Under the pieces are notes generated by a model. The model saw only the letters and a program-made list of their open reading frames with translations, was not told where the DNA came from and made no database searches. From the NCBI RefSeq assembly GCF_019097595.1, contig NC_080710.1:28335780-28399779 (forward strand): DNA of 64,000 bases, read 5' to 3'. The DNA is from Hemibagrus wyckioides (lineage: Eukaryota; Chordata; Actinopteri; Siluriformes; Bagridae). Positions 24,691 through 35,839 of this stretch are shown one piece after another (within the stretch, counting starts at the first letter, position 1; each line of letters begins with the position of its first letter). The position numbers and the translations under genes were made by a program.

Positions 24691-25530
24691 ATTTTACCAA
24701 CAACAAAAAGAAAAGGATTAGCAAACCTTAGCTAAAGAATCAGGAAATACATCCAGAAGAAAATCTTAGTTACTCTTTAAATTTCAGAGCAATAAATCTC
24801 TACACAGTGATATTTAAAATGGCTTGCCACAACATGCAGGAATCCCGTACTCAGCACTTTCGTTATATATTTAATTTGTTTCGATTTCATCTACAGACAA
24901 CTGGTTTACATTTTACAGTGCAGAGAGGGAGCACTGATATGTCTTGTACTTTGTGCTGCATTGAATTCAAAGGGGAGCAATATTTAATACCTGGAGGAAA
25001 AAAAAATGTTTTGGCAAAGATGAATTCTCATTCTTTATGCCAGCTAAGCCTTTTCTTCCCGCTGCAATGTCAGCCTACAAGGAAACTTTATATCATCACA
25101 AAGAATAAAATGAAATAAATAAACGAATAAAGCTGAAACCGTAAGGCATAAATCGATATGTGCTGTGAAATGTGAGCAGGTGAGGCCTCTCTCTCTCTCT
25201 CTCTCTCTCTCTCGCTCTCCCCCTCAGCGGGCGGAGAAAACCTGGACCACTGTGTATCGTCATGCTGTGGTAAATTGTAGAGGATTTTCCCCCTGGGGAC
25301 AGGGGCTGAAGGAGAGGCCCGGTCGCTGACACAGACATTATTCAAATGAAACTCCTCTTTTTCCTCCAGTTCTGTCTTCCTTTTTTTGCCCTCGGATAGT
25401 AAAATCTGACATTTAGAGGTTGTGTGTGCGAGTCAGGTACGGCGAGATGGGAAAGAGGACATTTTGAAAAATAAGAACAGGAACGGAGAGAAATCGGGGT
25501 TCGAGTTAATTCACGGTGATGACAGTAAAT
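24691..25530. other. noncoding DNA with a CT tract
   Basis: (CT)n at 25187-25219. The 103-codon open frame at 24807-25118 has no domain and is probably chance. Confidence 0.45.
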
Positions 25531-25605
25531 GTCAGGGGCTCTGTGGCAGTCCTGGGATTTGAACTCATAACCTTCACGTTGTCTCATAACGTTAATTACT
25601 ACACC
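25531..25605 (-). repeat. truncated SINE head
   Basis: On the minus strand, 'gtgtagtaattaacg' precedes the B-box-like 'gagttcaaatcccagg', then 'actgccacagagcccctgac', a shortened version of the SINE body. It is a relic lacking the 3' half. Confidence 0.5.
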
Positions 25606-25885
25606 GGCGTTGCACTTACGCTCTGATTCTGGCTTATATTAGCGAGATAATTAACAACAAAAAGGCTTGACTAAGGGTTTGTACGGTGTATTAACAATAA
25701 TGCCAAGACAAAAACTGATGGAGTGAAGGAAGCAAAATGGACTAATAACGCTGCAGCTGAGTGTTTTCGCTTCCCAGACACCTCAGTAAATGAACCATGA
25801 ACCCAATATGATACATACATATAATATAACAATACATATAATATACATATACATATAAAATAACAATATAATATAAATAATATAT
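25606..25885. other. AT-rich noncoding stretch
   Basis: Contains repeated 'atacatataa' words at 25808-25889. No gene. Confidence 0.45.
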
Positions 25886-26145
25886 AATACAAGTGGTGGT
25901 GGTAGCTTAAGTAGATAAGGGTGATCTGGGTTGTTGATCAGAAGATTTGGGATTCAAGTTCCAGCACCACCAAGCTGCCACTGTTGGGCCCTTGAGCAAG
26001 GCCCTCAACCCCCCCCCTTGCTCCAGGAGCACTGCATCATGGCTGACCCTGTGCTCTGACCCCAGGCTCCAAGGATGGGATATGTGAAGAAAGAATTTCA
26101 CTGTGCAGTAATGTATATGTGACAGATAAAGGCTACGTAACTTAA
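25886..26145 (+). repeat. tRNA-derived SINE, second subfamily, longer copy
   Basis: Head 'gtggtagcttaagtagataa', B-box-like 'gggattcaagttccagc', body 'ctgccactgttgggcccttg', then 'ccctgtgctctgacccca' and a tail 'agaaagaatttcactgtgca'. It matches 23752-23970 through the middle and extends further 3'. Confidence 0.75.
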
Positions 26146-26780
26146 CAATGTGTATATGGATAAGCGATTAGGAATAAGTGCAGACGAAACAAGAATCCAA
26201 TTGGCTGTGACATGTTTGAGCTAAAATCCTTAATATACACAGACTATTAGTCACAGCTCAACTGTGAAATATAAACGGACGAATGGTTCATTGGGAATAT
26301 TACTAACAAATCATTAATAATCATTTACAGAACACTGCATGTTAACATATTTGTTTGCTTCCATCACCATTTTATAAATAAACAGTAATCCTTATCATTA
26401 AGCCATTGCTCATGCCCATGGAATAACCTAATCTTTGCCCGTTAGGTTGCTTAGCAACAAAAGATTAGTGTTAATGGACTAAGCGGCGTGGAGGAAATGT
26501 TTATTGCAAATATTATTAATAATAAATTGAACTGTTTATTGAACACTGGTGTATTATATCATGTTGTTTTAACTCGTGGAGTCATGCCTAAGAGCACTCT
26601 TCTGATCAGTGGGAAGCACGGCCTGCTGTGGCTTGATGCTGAAACAAACAAACAAACAAACAAACAAATGAATGAGTTATTAAATGAATGAAGGAATGAA
26701 GGAATAAACAAAAAGAAACTAATTAGTTAATAATAAGCAAATAAATAATGAATATGAAAAAAGTAAATAATACATATTTT
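26146..26780. other. AT-rich noncoding stretch with (AAAC)n
   Basis: (AAAC)n lies at 26642-26668. Otherwise nothing is recognised. Confidence 0.5.
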
Positions 26781-26803
26781 TAATAATAATAATAATAATA
26801 ATA

Positions 26804-26857
<54 letters not shown>
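26781..26857. repeat. (AAT)n joined to (ATT)n
   Basis: About 11 TAA units run directly into about 15 TTA units, making an inverted repeat that could fold into a hairpin. Confidence 0.9.
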
Positions 26858-28127
26858 AGGGTGCAAACCAGACTTTAAAAAAATAATTAAATTTATTGAC
26901 ATTTTTGTTAGTTTGTTAGTTTGTTTGTTGTTTTTTTCATTGCACATTCTCTCTACAGCAGCACGTGCAGCCAATCAGTAACAAAACTTACTGGCACTTG
27001 AATCTTTGGTACTGAACCAGTTTTTGTTTTATGATGCCAAAACCTTTAGTATTTTCTGCTGTGGAAAAATAGATAGGCAAAAGAGAGAGAGAGAGAGAGA
27101 GACAGAGATACAGAGAGAGAGAGGGAGAGAGAGTTAATTTCGGTCTTTCTTTCGTCTGCTGTGATCCCCATGTGCCCTGGACCCTCCCAAGGTTTGTTTA
27201 TGAATGAACTGGTTGATTTGGATGCAGTCCAGCCGCTAGCACTCCACATCCGACACAATGAAAAGGTCCTGCCATGTCACTCTAATCACATGGAATGTGC
27301 TACTGTGCACTTCCTGTCACTGTGTGTGTGTGTGTGTTTGTCAATTTCAAAGAGAGAAGCTGACTGAGTGTGCCCTAGCCTCTGCAGGGCATTAAGTAAA
27401 CACACTACACTTTTGATTTGTTGTTGTTTTTTTTCCTTTGACAGGTTTAGGCTTAAAATCTCAAACCGCCTCTGTTTTAGATTACATGGTGGAAAATCGA
27501 ACAAGAAACAGACTTTGCGTACAATCCAAAACATCTGACCGTAATCATATGGTGTTCCCAAAGCCTGTGTGTACGTGTGTGTGTGTGTGTGTGTGTGTGT
27601 GTCTGTGTGTGGTAGTGCAAGTGTGACGTTCTACTCAGGTTTAAGACACCCTTGTAGAAGCAAACCTGCATAGCAGAACCAGTCCAAGAATGTAAGACGT
27701 GTGTGTGTGTGTGTGTGTGAGGGAGATCACATCCAGTTTTCAGAGAATTATGTGTAATGCTCTGTGTAATGTACTGTGCAAGGCAGCGCACAACGTAATT
27801 GCTGCAACACACGTGCAGGTTACCATCAGTCAGCGTTTCATCACAGGAAGTGGGTGGAGCCTGACTTGTCCGAACCCGAGATGGCGCAAGGCCAAGCCAG
27901 GTTTACTGTTCTAATCCATCATGAGAGCCACGCCTGTAAGAAACACAGTCAGGTGGTGTAAAGTTCATCCGCATGGGCAGGGTTCCTTATTTATGATAAA
28001 ATAATGTGCCATTGTCTCAAACGTGCTTAAAGCCTTTGAGAATACGGGGTTGAGCAAGAGGTGTAGTACTGCTGGGTGTAGCCTGCAGTTTCCAAGCTGC
28101 ACTACTTTAAAAATAAATAGATAAACA
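26858..28127. other. noncoding DNA with GA and GT tracts
   Basis: (GA)n at 27083-27133; (GT)n at 27320-27338, 27565-27611 and 27699-27719. Open frames at 27046-27961 overlap on both strands, take much of their length from the tracts, and have no domains. Confidence 0.5.
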
Positions 28128-28598
<471 letters not shown>

Positions 28599-28760
28599 AG
28601 CTATTGAATTCTCAAATCTGATTGGTCAGAAGGCGTTGATTCATTTTCTATAACAGCAGCTCTGATAGTATTTTTGGCTTTAATTAAAATCTCAGGATTC
28701 TATTAAAGTGCTGAAGTATCGTCATGTCTACAGTAACGTCTTACTTGTTATGATAGACTA
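28599..28760 (+). repeat. dispersed repeat W, copy 1
   Basis: It starts 'agctattgaattctcaaat', then 'ctgattggtcagaaggcgtt' and 'ataacagcagctctgatag', a phrase typical of a fish DNA-transposon-like repeat. The same end, inverted, closes copies at 33.2 and 49.5 kb. Confidence 0.6.
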
Positions 28761-28964
28761 ACTGGAATTAACTTCTATAAGGTAAGGAATTAGAGGAACT
28801 CGCTTGATTTGTGGATGTTGCACAACAGAGTATGACATTTTTCTAATAAGTAAGAAACTGTGATCGGTGGCAAATTGGTGTGGTATAAAAAGAATAAAAC
28901 ACTTTCGGAGCATGTTGTAATAGGAAAAGAATCAACCTTCAGGTGGTAACAGTGACTCTGTAAC
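28761..28964. other. noncoding stretch
   Basis: Possible continuation of repeat W, too diverged to delimit. Confidence 0.35.
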
Positions 28965-29118
28965 AGTGGGGGATGTGGTCACTTAGCTTGTGAGTTTGAA
29001 TCCCAGGTCTACCAAGCTATCACTGCTTGGCCCCTGAGCAAGGCCCTTAACCCTCAGTTGTTTAAATGAGATAAATGTAAGTTACTCTGGGTAAGAGTGT
29101 CAGCTAAATGCCAGTAAT
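28965..29118 (+). repeat. tRNA-derived SINE
   Basis: 'gagtttgaatcccaggtcta' (B box), 'ggcccctgagcaaggccctt' (body) and the tail 'aagagtgtcagctaaatgcc'. Same family as 1031. The head is shortened. Confidence 0.8.
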
Positions 29119-29120
29119 TG

Positions 29121-29252
29121 GATTAGCTATACTAAATTACCCCATGGGGTATGTGGTGCTTCTCACCTTTTGTTTCTGGGATAAACCCTGGATCCACTCT
29201 GACTCTGACCAGGATAAAGTGCTTTCTAAAGATGACTGATAAATGATTTATA
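29121..29252 (+). repeat. third copy of the 4627/5145 fish repeat
   Basis: 'actaaattaccccatggggt', then 'gggataaaccctggatccac' and 'ctgaccaggataaagtgc', collinear with the other copies. Confidence 0.55.
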
Positions 29253-29261
29253 ATCCCACTA

Positions 29262-29370
29262 TCCAGTGTCACCCAGATGAAGATGGGTTCCTCTCAAGGT
29301 TCCTTCCTCGTATTGTCCTTTCTCCTGCCAACGTCACCTCATTGATGGCTTGATCAGTAGAGATAAATTT
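29262..29370 (+). repeat. fragment of fish retroposon-like repeat, copy 2
   Basis: 'cagtgtcacccagatgaaga', 'ggttcctctcaaggttcctt' and 'agtagagataaattta'. Partner of 5012-5095. Confidence 0.5.
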
Positions 29371-29437
29371 AAAACGAATGATTTACTGTACAAATGAAAT
29401 GTAGCTGAAATGAATAAATAAATGAATGAATGAAGAC

Positions 29438-29510
<73 letters not shown>

Positions 29511-29531
29511 ACATAATAATAATAATAATAA
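29438..29531. repeat. (TTA)n followed by (AAT)n
   Basis: About 24 TTA units, a 4-bp spacer, then about 6 AAT units. Like 26781-26857 it is self-complementary in part. Confidence 0.9.
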
Positions 29532-29710
29532 AGGTTCTCAAATGGTTCTTTGTCAGCGTGTCTGGTTCCATGAGGAACGTCTAACTTCCAGGCAACGTTT
29601 CCATTGCACAAAAGGTTCTTTGTAGTGGAATAAAAGGTTCTTTAGATTATAAAAAAATGTTCTTTATGGCACAAAGAAGCATTTATGGAATTTTTTTTTC
29701 TTTGGCATCA
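29532..29710. repeat. AAAGGTTCTTT-type fish repeat
   Basis: Repeated 'ggttctt' words with 'gtttccattgcacaaaaggt' and 'ttctttgtagtggaataaaa', a recognisable MITE-like fish repeat. Ends not delimited. Confidence 0.5.
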
Positions 29711-30767
29711 TTGTGAAAACCCCTTTCTGATTCTTCCTGGAAGCTTTATGTACTGCATATAGGTGCTTTTGTATCTTTTAACGGGTTCAGGATGAATTTC
29801 TGTGAACTTTAAGCACGATTGACTCACCATTTCCTGGTTGTCCGAAACAAAACACAACAGAATGCAGGACTCGTCAGTCTGGTGAATGACCTCCAGTCTC
29901 TGTCTGGCTCAGTAAAATCTTTCTGTCTGAGAGCCGAAGCCTGCTGATGACGAGAGAGCAGCAGCCGGTGTGGCACAGACTGCCCACTTATCTCTCCTCA
30001 GTATAAAATGTGCACCACACACACACACACACACCCTGACCCTCTATCTGAACAATGCCTTTGTTTGCCTTGCAATAGAAACTAGTTGTCCGCTGCTGAG
30101 TCAATATTTACTACCTAATGGAATGTGTGCTTTGCTGGCTTCCTAACACCCAACCTCTCTCTCCCTCTCTCTCTCTCTCTTTGTGTCTGATCCCCCTTTC
30201 CCCTTTCCAGCCCCCTCTTTCACACAGGTCACCCCCCCCTTGCAGTCTCACCGTCTGTTCTTTTTCTTTCCCCTTATCTCTGCTCATCACTCTCTCACCT
30301 CATATGTTGCACAAATAAACACAGGAGATACGGGGTAGAGGAGGGAAGGTCTCTCGACACCCATGCTTATGTCATGTGTGAGTGATAGGGAGATTTAAAC
30401 CTCTTCCACGATCCTCCTACCGCTTCAGAAGCGTGGAGAAGATATGCCGAGGTCTCCGCTGCGGCGAGGATTTCTGAGCCCTGAGTTCATCGCATTCTCT
30501 CGAAGTGACTCCTCTGTTCCAGCACGGCCCACTCACCGGCCCTCGGCAGATTAGACGAGGAATGTACAACGCATGCAGATACACAGAAACCACTCAGCAA
30601 CTCATCAGGATGCTCCTTAACCCTTTTATTCCTCTGAGGTCAAAATGACCCATTTGTGGGTTTTCAGCTAATCTCTTAAGCACAGAGAAACCGTCGGATT
30701 GTGAAAGATGTATCCACACTAAACTGTGCTAGTGCATATATTTTACATTTAACACATCTTTGTTAAA

Positions 30768-30818
<51 letters not shown>

Positions 30819-31260
30819 CACTTAAAGAAGACCTGCAAGATATTCTGTTCTAGTGGAATGCATGCATTATTACTGGAAACAGCAAGAAATTAGTCATGGA
30901 AGGTTTTTTTATTATTATTATTGTTAAAATGCTGAGAGAAGTCTCACACCAGAGCAAAAAAATAAATCAGCTACTAAAAAAAATTTGTAGACGACAAAAA
31001 GTTCAACCTATAGCCATTATCCACACAAACTGCCCTAGAGAAAACTTTGTTTTTCTCCTAAGAAGCTTGAATTGTACAAAATCTTTATGCATTTCCTTAA
31101 CAAGAAAGATAGACTCCTCTTTTCCCCTGAAATTTAAAACAAATTCACGATTCAGGCAAGGTATGGAATTTAAAGGAACTCATATAGTAAATAAATGACC
31201 CAAATTTCTTCTTGTCAAACAAACAGAAGGTTCTAAAAATGTCGTCTGTAGACATTTACA
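29711..31260. other. noncoding DNA with TC and GA tracts
   Basis: (CA)n at 30015-30034, (TC)n at 30155-30181, (GA)n at 30769-30814. A GC-richer repeat-free patch lies at about 30400-30560. The 100-codon open frame at 30896-31198 has no domain. Confidence 0.45.
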
Positions 31261-31262
31261 TA

Positions 31263-31291
31263 CACTATATTGCCAAAAGTATTCGCTCACC
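31263..31291 (+). repeat. left terminal inverted repeat of the Tc1-like element
   Basis: Perfect inverse of 32482-32510. The match stops after 'cgctcacc'. It would be the binding and cleavage end for the transposase. Confidence 0.93.
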
Positions 31292-31396
31292 CATCCAAAT
31301 AATCAGAATCAGGTGTTCCAATCACTGCCATGGCCACAGGTGTATAAAATCAAGCATCTAGGCATGCAGACTGTTTTTACAAACATTTGTGAAAGA

Positions 31397-32428
31397 ATGG
31401 GTCGCTCTCAGGAGCTCAGTGAATTCCAGCGTGGAACTGTGATAGGATGCCACCTGTGCAACAAATCCAGTCGTGAAATTTCCTCGCTCCTAAATATTCC
31501 ACAGTCAACTGTCAGCTGTATTATAAGAACGTGGAAGTGTTTGGGAACGACAGCAACTCAGCCACGAAGTGGTAGGCCACGTAAACTGACGGAGCGGGGT
31601 CAGCGGATGCTGAGGCGCATAGTGCGAAGAGGTCACCAACTTTCTGCAGAGTCAATCGCTACAGACCTCCAAACTTCATGTGGCCTTCAGATTAGCTCAA
31701 GAACAGTGCGCAGAGAGCTTCATGGAATGGGTTTCCATGGCCGAGCAGCTGCATCCAAGCCATACATCACCAAGTGCAATGCAAAGCGTCGGATGCAGTG
31801 GTGTAAAGCACACCGCCACTGGACTCTAGAGCAGTGGAGACGCGTTCTCTGGAGTGACGAATCGCGCTTCTCCATCTGGCAATCTGATGGACGAGTCTGG
31901 GTTTGGCGGTTGCCAGGAGAATGGTACTTGCCTGACTGCATTGTGCCAAGTATAAAGTTTGGTGGAGGGGGGATTATGGTGTGGGGTTGTTTTTCAGGAG
32001 CTGGGCTTGGCCCCTTAGTTCCAGTGAAAGGAACTCTGAATGCTTCAGCATACCAAGACATTTTGGACAATTCCATGCTCCCAACTTTGTGGGAACAGTT
32101 TGGAGCTGGCCCCTTCCTCTTCCAACATGACTGCGCACCAGTGCACAAAGCAAGGTCCATAAAGACATGGATGACAGAGTCTGGTGTGGATGAACTTGAC
32201 TGGCCTGCACAGAGTCCTGACCTCAACCCGATAGAACACCTTTGGGATGAATTAGAGCGGAGACTGAGAGCCAGGCCTTCTCGTCCAACATCAGTGTGTG
32301 ACCTCACAAATGTGCTTCTGGAAGAATGGTCAAAAATTCCCATAAACACACTCCTAAACCTTGTGGACAGCCTTCCCAGAAGAGTTGAAGCTGTTGTAGC
32401 TGCAAAGGGTGGACCGACGTCATATTGA
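31397..32428 (+). CDS. Tc1-like DD34E transposase, intact
   Basis: A 343-residue enzyme that would bind the element's terminal repeats and catalyse cut-and-paste transposition into TA sites, acting in the nucleus. Two helix-turn-helix segments lie at about residues 24-46 and 82-108, with a basic GRPR (AT-hook-like) motif at 59-62 between them. The catalytic domain has Asp154 (WSDES), Asp245 (QHDCAPVHK) and Glu280 (SPDLNPIE). The 34 residues between Asp245 and Glu280 give the DD34E spacing. A glycine-rich box ([10 protein letters not shown]) is at 188-197. Length is typical of the family (about 340). I chose the ATG at 31397 because Tc1 proteins usually begin with a short basic/acidic stretch (here [10 protein letters not shown]) just before the first helix. 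An in-frame ATG at 31313 would add 28 residues without family likeness. No stop or frameshift is present. The long minus-strand open frame over it is a shadow. Confidence 0.95.
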   Translation: MGRSQELSEFQRGTVIGCHLCNKSSREISSLLNIPQSTVSCIIRTWKCLGTTATQPRSGRPRKLTERGQRMLRRIVRRGHQLSAESIATDLQTSCGLQISSRTVRRELHGMGFHGRAAASKPYITKCNAKRRMQWCKAHRHWTLEQWRRVLWSDESRFSIWQSDGRVWVWRLPGEWYLPDCIVPSIKFGGGGIMVWGCFSGAGLGPLVPVKGTLNASAYQDILDNSMLPTLWEQFGAGPFLFQHDCAPVHKARSIKTWMTESGVDELDWPAQSPDLNPIEHLWDELERRLRARPSRPTSVCDLTNVLLEEWSKIPINTLLNLVDSLPRRVEAVVAAKGGPTSY

Positions 32429-32481
32429 ACCCTATGGATTAGGAATGGGATGTCACTTAAGTTCATATGCGAGTCAAGGCA

Positions 32482-32510
32482 GGTGAGCGAATACTTTTGG
32501 CAATATAGTG
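32482..32510 (-). repeat. right terminal inverted repeat of the Tc1-like element
   Basis: Identical in inverse to 31263-31291 over 29 bp, followed by the TA target copy at 32511-32512. Confidence 0.93.
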
Positions 32511-32512
32511 TA

Positions 32513-32869
32513 CTTTCAGTCCTAACACATCCTCTTTATATTCTTAGAAAAACAGTCGCTCATTATATACAACCTTATTATTTCTTTTTCTTCTTCTTTT
32601 TCGAGTTCAGTCGAGTCACTACTCTGGAAACTACATAAAAGAGAAATTAATAGACGTTCAACTGACTGAAGATACGATTATGATTGTTTAATTTCATACA
32701 AATAAAGATACAGTGAAAGGTACAGCCAGTAACCCAACCCTTAAACCTAACATTAAACTTCACCTTCACCCAGTGCTAAGTTACTGGTGATTGTTTTCCT
32801 GTATCTAAAGTACCGTGAAGTGTGTTTTCTTTTCTAATTAGACACCAATTTATATTTTTTATCCTTTTA
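32513..32869. other. AT-rich noncoding stretch
   Basis: No gene. A T-rich tract lies at about 32579-32600. Confidence 0.45.
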
Positions 32870-33260
32870 TAGTTACATTAGATCCTGTGCAAAAATTCTA
32901 GAAAGGTTACTTCCTGTATCACTTAAGTTACAGCCGTTCTAAACAGTCTATTGTTTAAAAAAAGGATAAAGTATAAAAGCTCTCTATTGTCCCTCTTGAG
33001 GTCATGAAGACTTTCAAAGTGCTAAGACTGGAGACTCCTTCCATAAAAGTTACATAAACCTCCTGAACAGAAACCCTTATCAGTAATTTCCTTTATCAAA
33101 TAATTTCCTTGAAGCATCCGCCATAAAATCCCCGTGTCATTTGTTACTATGGAAACGATAACATATACTAATATAATCCCGTGATTCAGCTCGTAGACAG
33201 AACTAGTGTCATAGCTCCTGTTATGGAAAATGAATCAACACCTTCTGACCACACAGAATG
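32870..33260 (-). repeat. dispersed repeat W, copy 2
   Basis: It contains 'ggagactccttccataaa', 'ttactatggaaacgataaca', 'agctcctgttatggaaaatg' and 'atcaacaccttctgacc'. The copy at 49.2-49.5 kb has several of these words in the same order, and the last ones are the inverse of the start of copy 1 at 28599. Confidence 0.6.
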
Positions 33261-35299
33261 GGGCATTCGTCACGTGAAAGAAGTCAGGGGTCAAAAGGAA
33301 ATGCTCGACCCGGTTCCTCCTTTTTTCTCGCGTTGAATGACATCATTTCCTCTGGGTGAAGAGGTTGTGTTATGAGACTAAGGCTTTAAAAAGGATGCAG
33401 TGTGTATCTATGAGATTTTCTGGGCGTGAGGTCACCACATCCTGCATGTTTAAGATGTAATCATGCCGTTCGTGCGCCGCTGTCTTCCTATTAGTAGCCT
33501 TTGATTTATTAGACACACACACACACACACACACACGTAATCCTTTTTCAGGACAGCGTGTTCCAAACGAATGGTGAAATATTTCCGCTGTTTAATCATT
33601 GTTGTGTTGCATGACAGTCTTTTTGAAAATTAAGCACAACTTCTGCTTTTGCTTTATTTTCGTTGTAATTTTATACGTCTCATATAACGCCACTTTCGGA
33701 ACTTCAGGCTTCTGTTTTTTTTTTCGTTTATTTTTAACATTTTTCAAAACAAAATGTCTAAGCCATTAATCATACAGAGTGAGAGAAACATAAACACGAT
33801 CTGGCAATTTATTTCTTTACTTCACTGAATCCAAATAGGCTTTAATTCTGCGGAGTTAATACCACACATACTACATTCATCTCATTTTCTTTCTTTGCAC
33901 CCTTTTGTATTCACTAATCTCCACCTGAGTGTTTCTGATGCTCCTGTGTTTGTGTGTAAGCACAGCATGTACAGGACCTATATTTACACCTATATTTATG
34001 TGTCCACGCCTATATTTATCTGTCCATCCTGCTTTTTATCGCCACCTCTTCCTGGAGCTTGAGAAACCGTGCCATTTCTGCGGATGCAGTCTCTGGCTTT
34101 TTCGCATTCCTTGTGGTTTGGACTGGAATGTGTGAAACGTCCCCCGTGTCTGAGCTGTTAGGATATACAATGAGGGCATGATCTTCCACATGCGAGAAAA
34201 ACAAACCACTTAAAGAGACCACTAAACCCGGCAGCAGACAATCTGGCACTGCGAGAGCTGAAGGTTTTACACAGCAGTAGCGGCCTGTAGCAAATACAAA
34301 CAGGTGACAAATTAAAGGAAAAAAAAAAAAAGAAAGAAGAAGAAAAGAAAACAACATTCAGGGTGTTAGAAAGGATTTGGAATAGCATGAGCCACAAGAA
34401 TTGCATCAATAAGCCTTGGCTTTGATTCTACAAGAAGTGTACTGGAGGGATGAATATGCTTTGTCCGAACTGTATGATGGTGGAGGTTCGAGACGTGAAG
34501 TTTATTAACACATTTTCTGTACCATTTCACACAAAATGCAGCGCTTGGATTTATAAATTTAACCCAAATAGCAATCTATATAACAATCCAAATTGACTAG
34601 GTCATAACAGCAATCTATATAAAATAACTAACAATCTAAATGACCAGGTTATATTTAGAACAATTTTTTGCAGTCTTATTTTAGTGTTAGATTAGATTTG
34701 TGTGAAGTCGTGTCAGTAGTGCTATTATAATCATCATTTCCTCATTCATTTGATCTGTCCTTGGTATTAAGTGACTCTCTCAGCATGCTCTTACAATGGT
34801 TTCTCTGTTTTTGGAATATAGGAACTGAAGTGAAACTTGTTGCTTCATAACTTTTAGCAAATATACGTCCTGTTTAATCGTGTGATTATGAATGACCTGA
34901 ATGCAGTGGGTATCCCGTGTTCCAGACACGCTCGGAGCTACGAGCCGAAGGAAAACAGTCACTTGAGAAGGAGCGAGGAGCCGGTCAGCTGATACAGAAG
35001 GAAAGTCATGACTCTCACAGGGCACTTGCATTGCAGGAGACCTTGAAACTAACATGAATTTTTTTACACTACACAGTTGATCATTAATAGAGAGCCATGA
35101 ACTCAGAAGAATACCAGGTATCCATGGAGTTACAGACTTATTATGAATGCGTACTGAGATACAGAGAAACAAATTTTCACAGAAAGAAATTTTTATCAGC
35201 TGTACAAGAAACATCATGCTGTATAAATATATTAAAATTGCAAATCCTTCCGATCAGCCGACTGGAAAATAGCCCAGGAAATATTTGTTTTAATCAACC
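33261..35299. other. noncoding DNA, no gene seen
   Basis: (CA)n at 33512-33536. A-rich tract at about 34319-34350. The 145-codon minus open frame at 34780-35217 and the frames at 33929-34409 show no domain or supporting splice structure. Confidence 0.45.
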
Positions 35300-35776
35300 T
35301 GTTCCCACTGTGGAATCAGATTTTTTGCTGACAGGAATCCAGCCCAATGCAGTTGAAGCTCATCCACATCGAGTTACGCATTTTGAGATGCTTTTCTGTT
35401 CACCACCATTGTAAAAATCGGTTATTTTAAGTCACCTTTCCGCCATTTTCACTCATTAAACTGCAGCTCATTGGATTTTTTTTAGTTTCGTTTTGTTTTG
35501 TTTTTCCACCCTTCTAGGTAAACCCCAGAGATGAACAATTCCAGATCTGAGTGAAAATTCCAGGAGAAAGGTTTCTGAAAATACTCAAACCAGCATGCCC
35601 GGCTTCAACGACCATACCACAGTCAGATTGACTAAAATCACATTTTTCACTCATTCTGGTGTTTGATGTAAAGATTAACTGACACTCCTGACCTGTGTCT
35701 GCATAACTGCATGATTTTATGCACCAGGCTCTGGAAAAGTGCAGAGGTACAGGTGTTTCTAATAAAGTGACCATTA
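35300..35776 (+). repeat. dispersed repeat Z, copy 2
   Basis: 'ttgctgacaggaatcc', 'tgagatgcttttctgttcac', 'agctcattggatttttttta', 'ctcaaaccagcatgcc', 'ctggtgtttgatgtaaagat' and 'cataactgcatgattttatg', ending in 'gtttctaataaagtgacca'. It retains the 3' end that copy 1 lacks. Confidence 0.65.
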
Positions 35777-35839
35777 AATATTAAACACTGAAGTATTTAA
35801 AAATGTGCCGTTCACACACAATATACCTCAGGACACTGA

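Larger units (their letters stand above)
31263..32510 (+). mobile_element. complete Tc1-like transposon
   Basis: A 1,248-bp element, flanked by TA on both sides (31261-31262 and 32511-32512), that begins 'cactatattgccaaaag' and ends in its exact complement. The two 29-bp terminal repeats (31263-31291 and 32482-32510) are identical in inverted orientation. The interior is a single uninterrupted transposase gene with about 105 bp of leader after the left repeat and about 53 bp of trailer. Size, TA target, short terminal repeats and a DD34E enzyme together define the Tc1 group of the Tc1/mariner superfamily. Nothing visible is broken, so recent insertion or activity is plausible. Its end sequence resembles that of the dead element at 8408-9814 ('gccaaaagt' versus 'gccaaaagt') but the interiors differ. 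Confidence 0.93.

Noticed and set aside
31720..32466. 248-codon open frame on the minus strand
   Set aside because: It lies entirely opposite the transposase gene and its trailer. It is a shadow of that coding sequence.
34780..35217. 145-codon minus-strand open frame
   Set aside because: No domain or signal, no splice context, and an overlapping frame on the other strand. Treated as chance.
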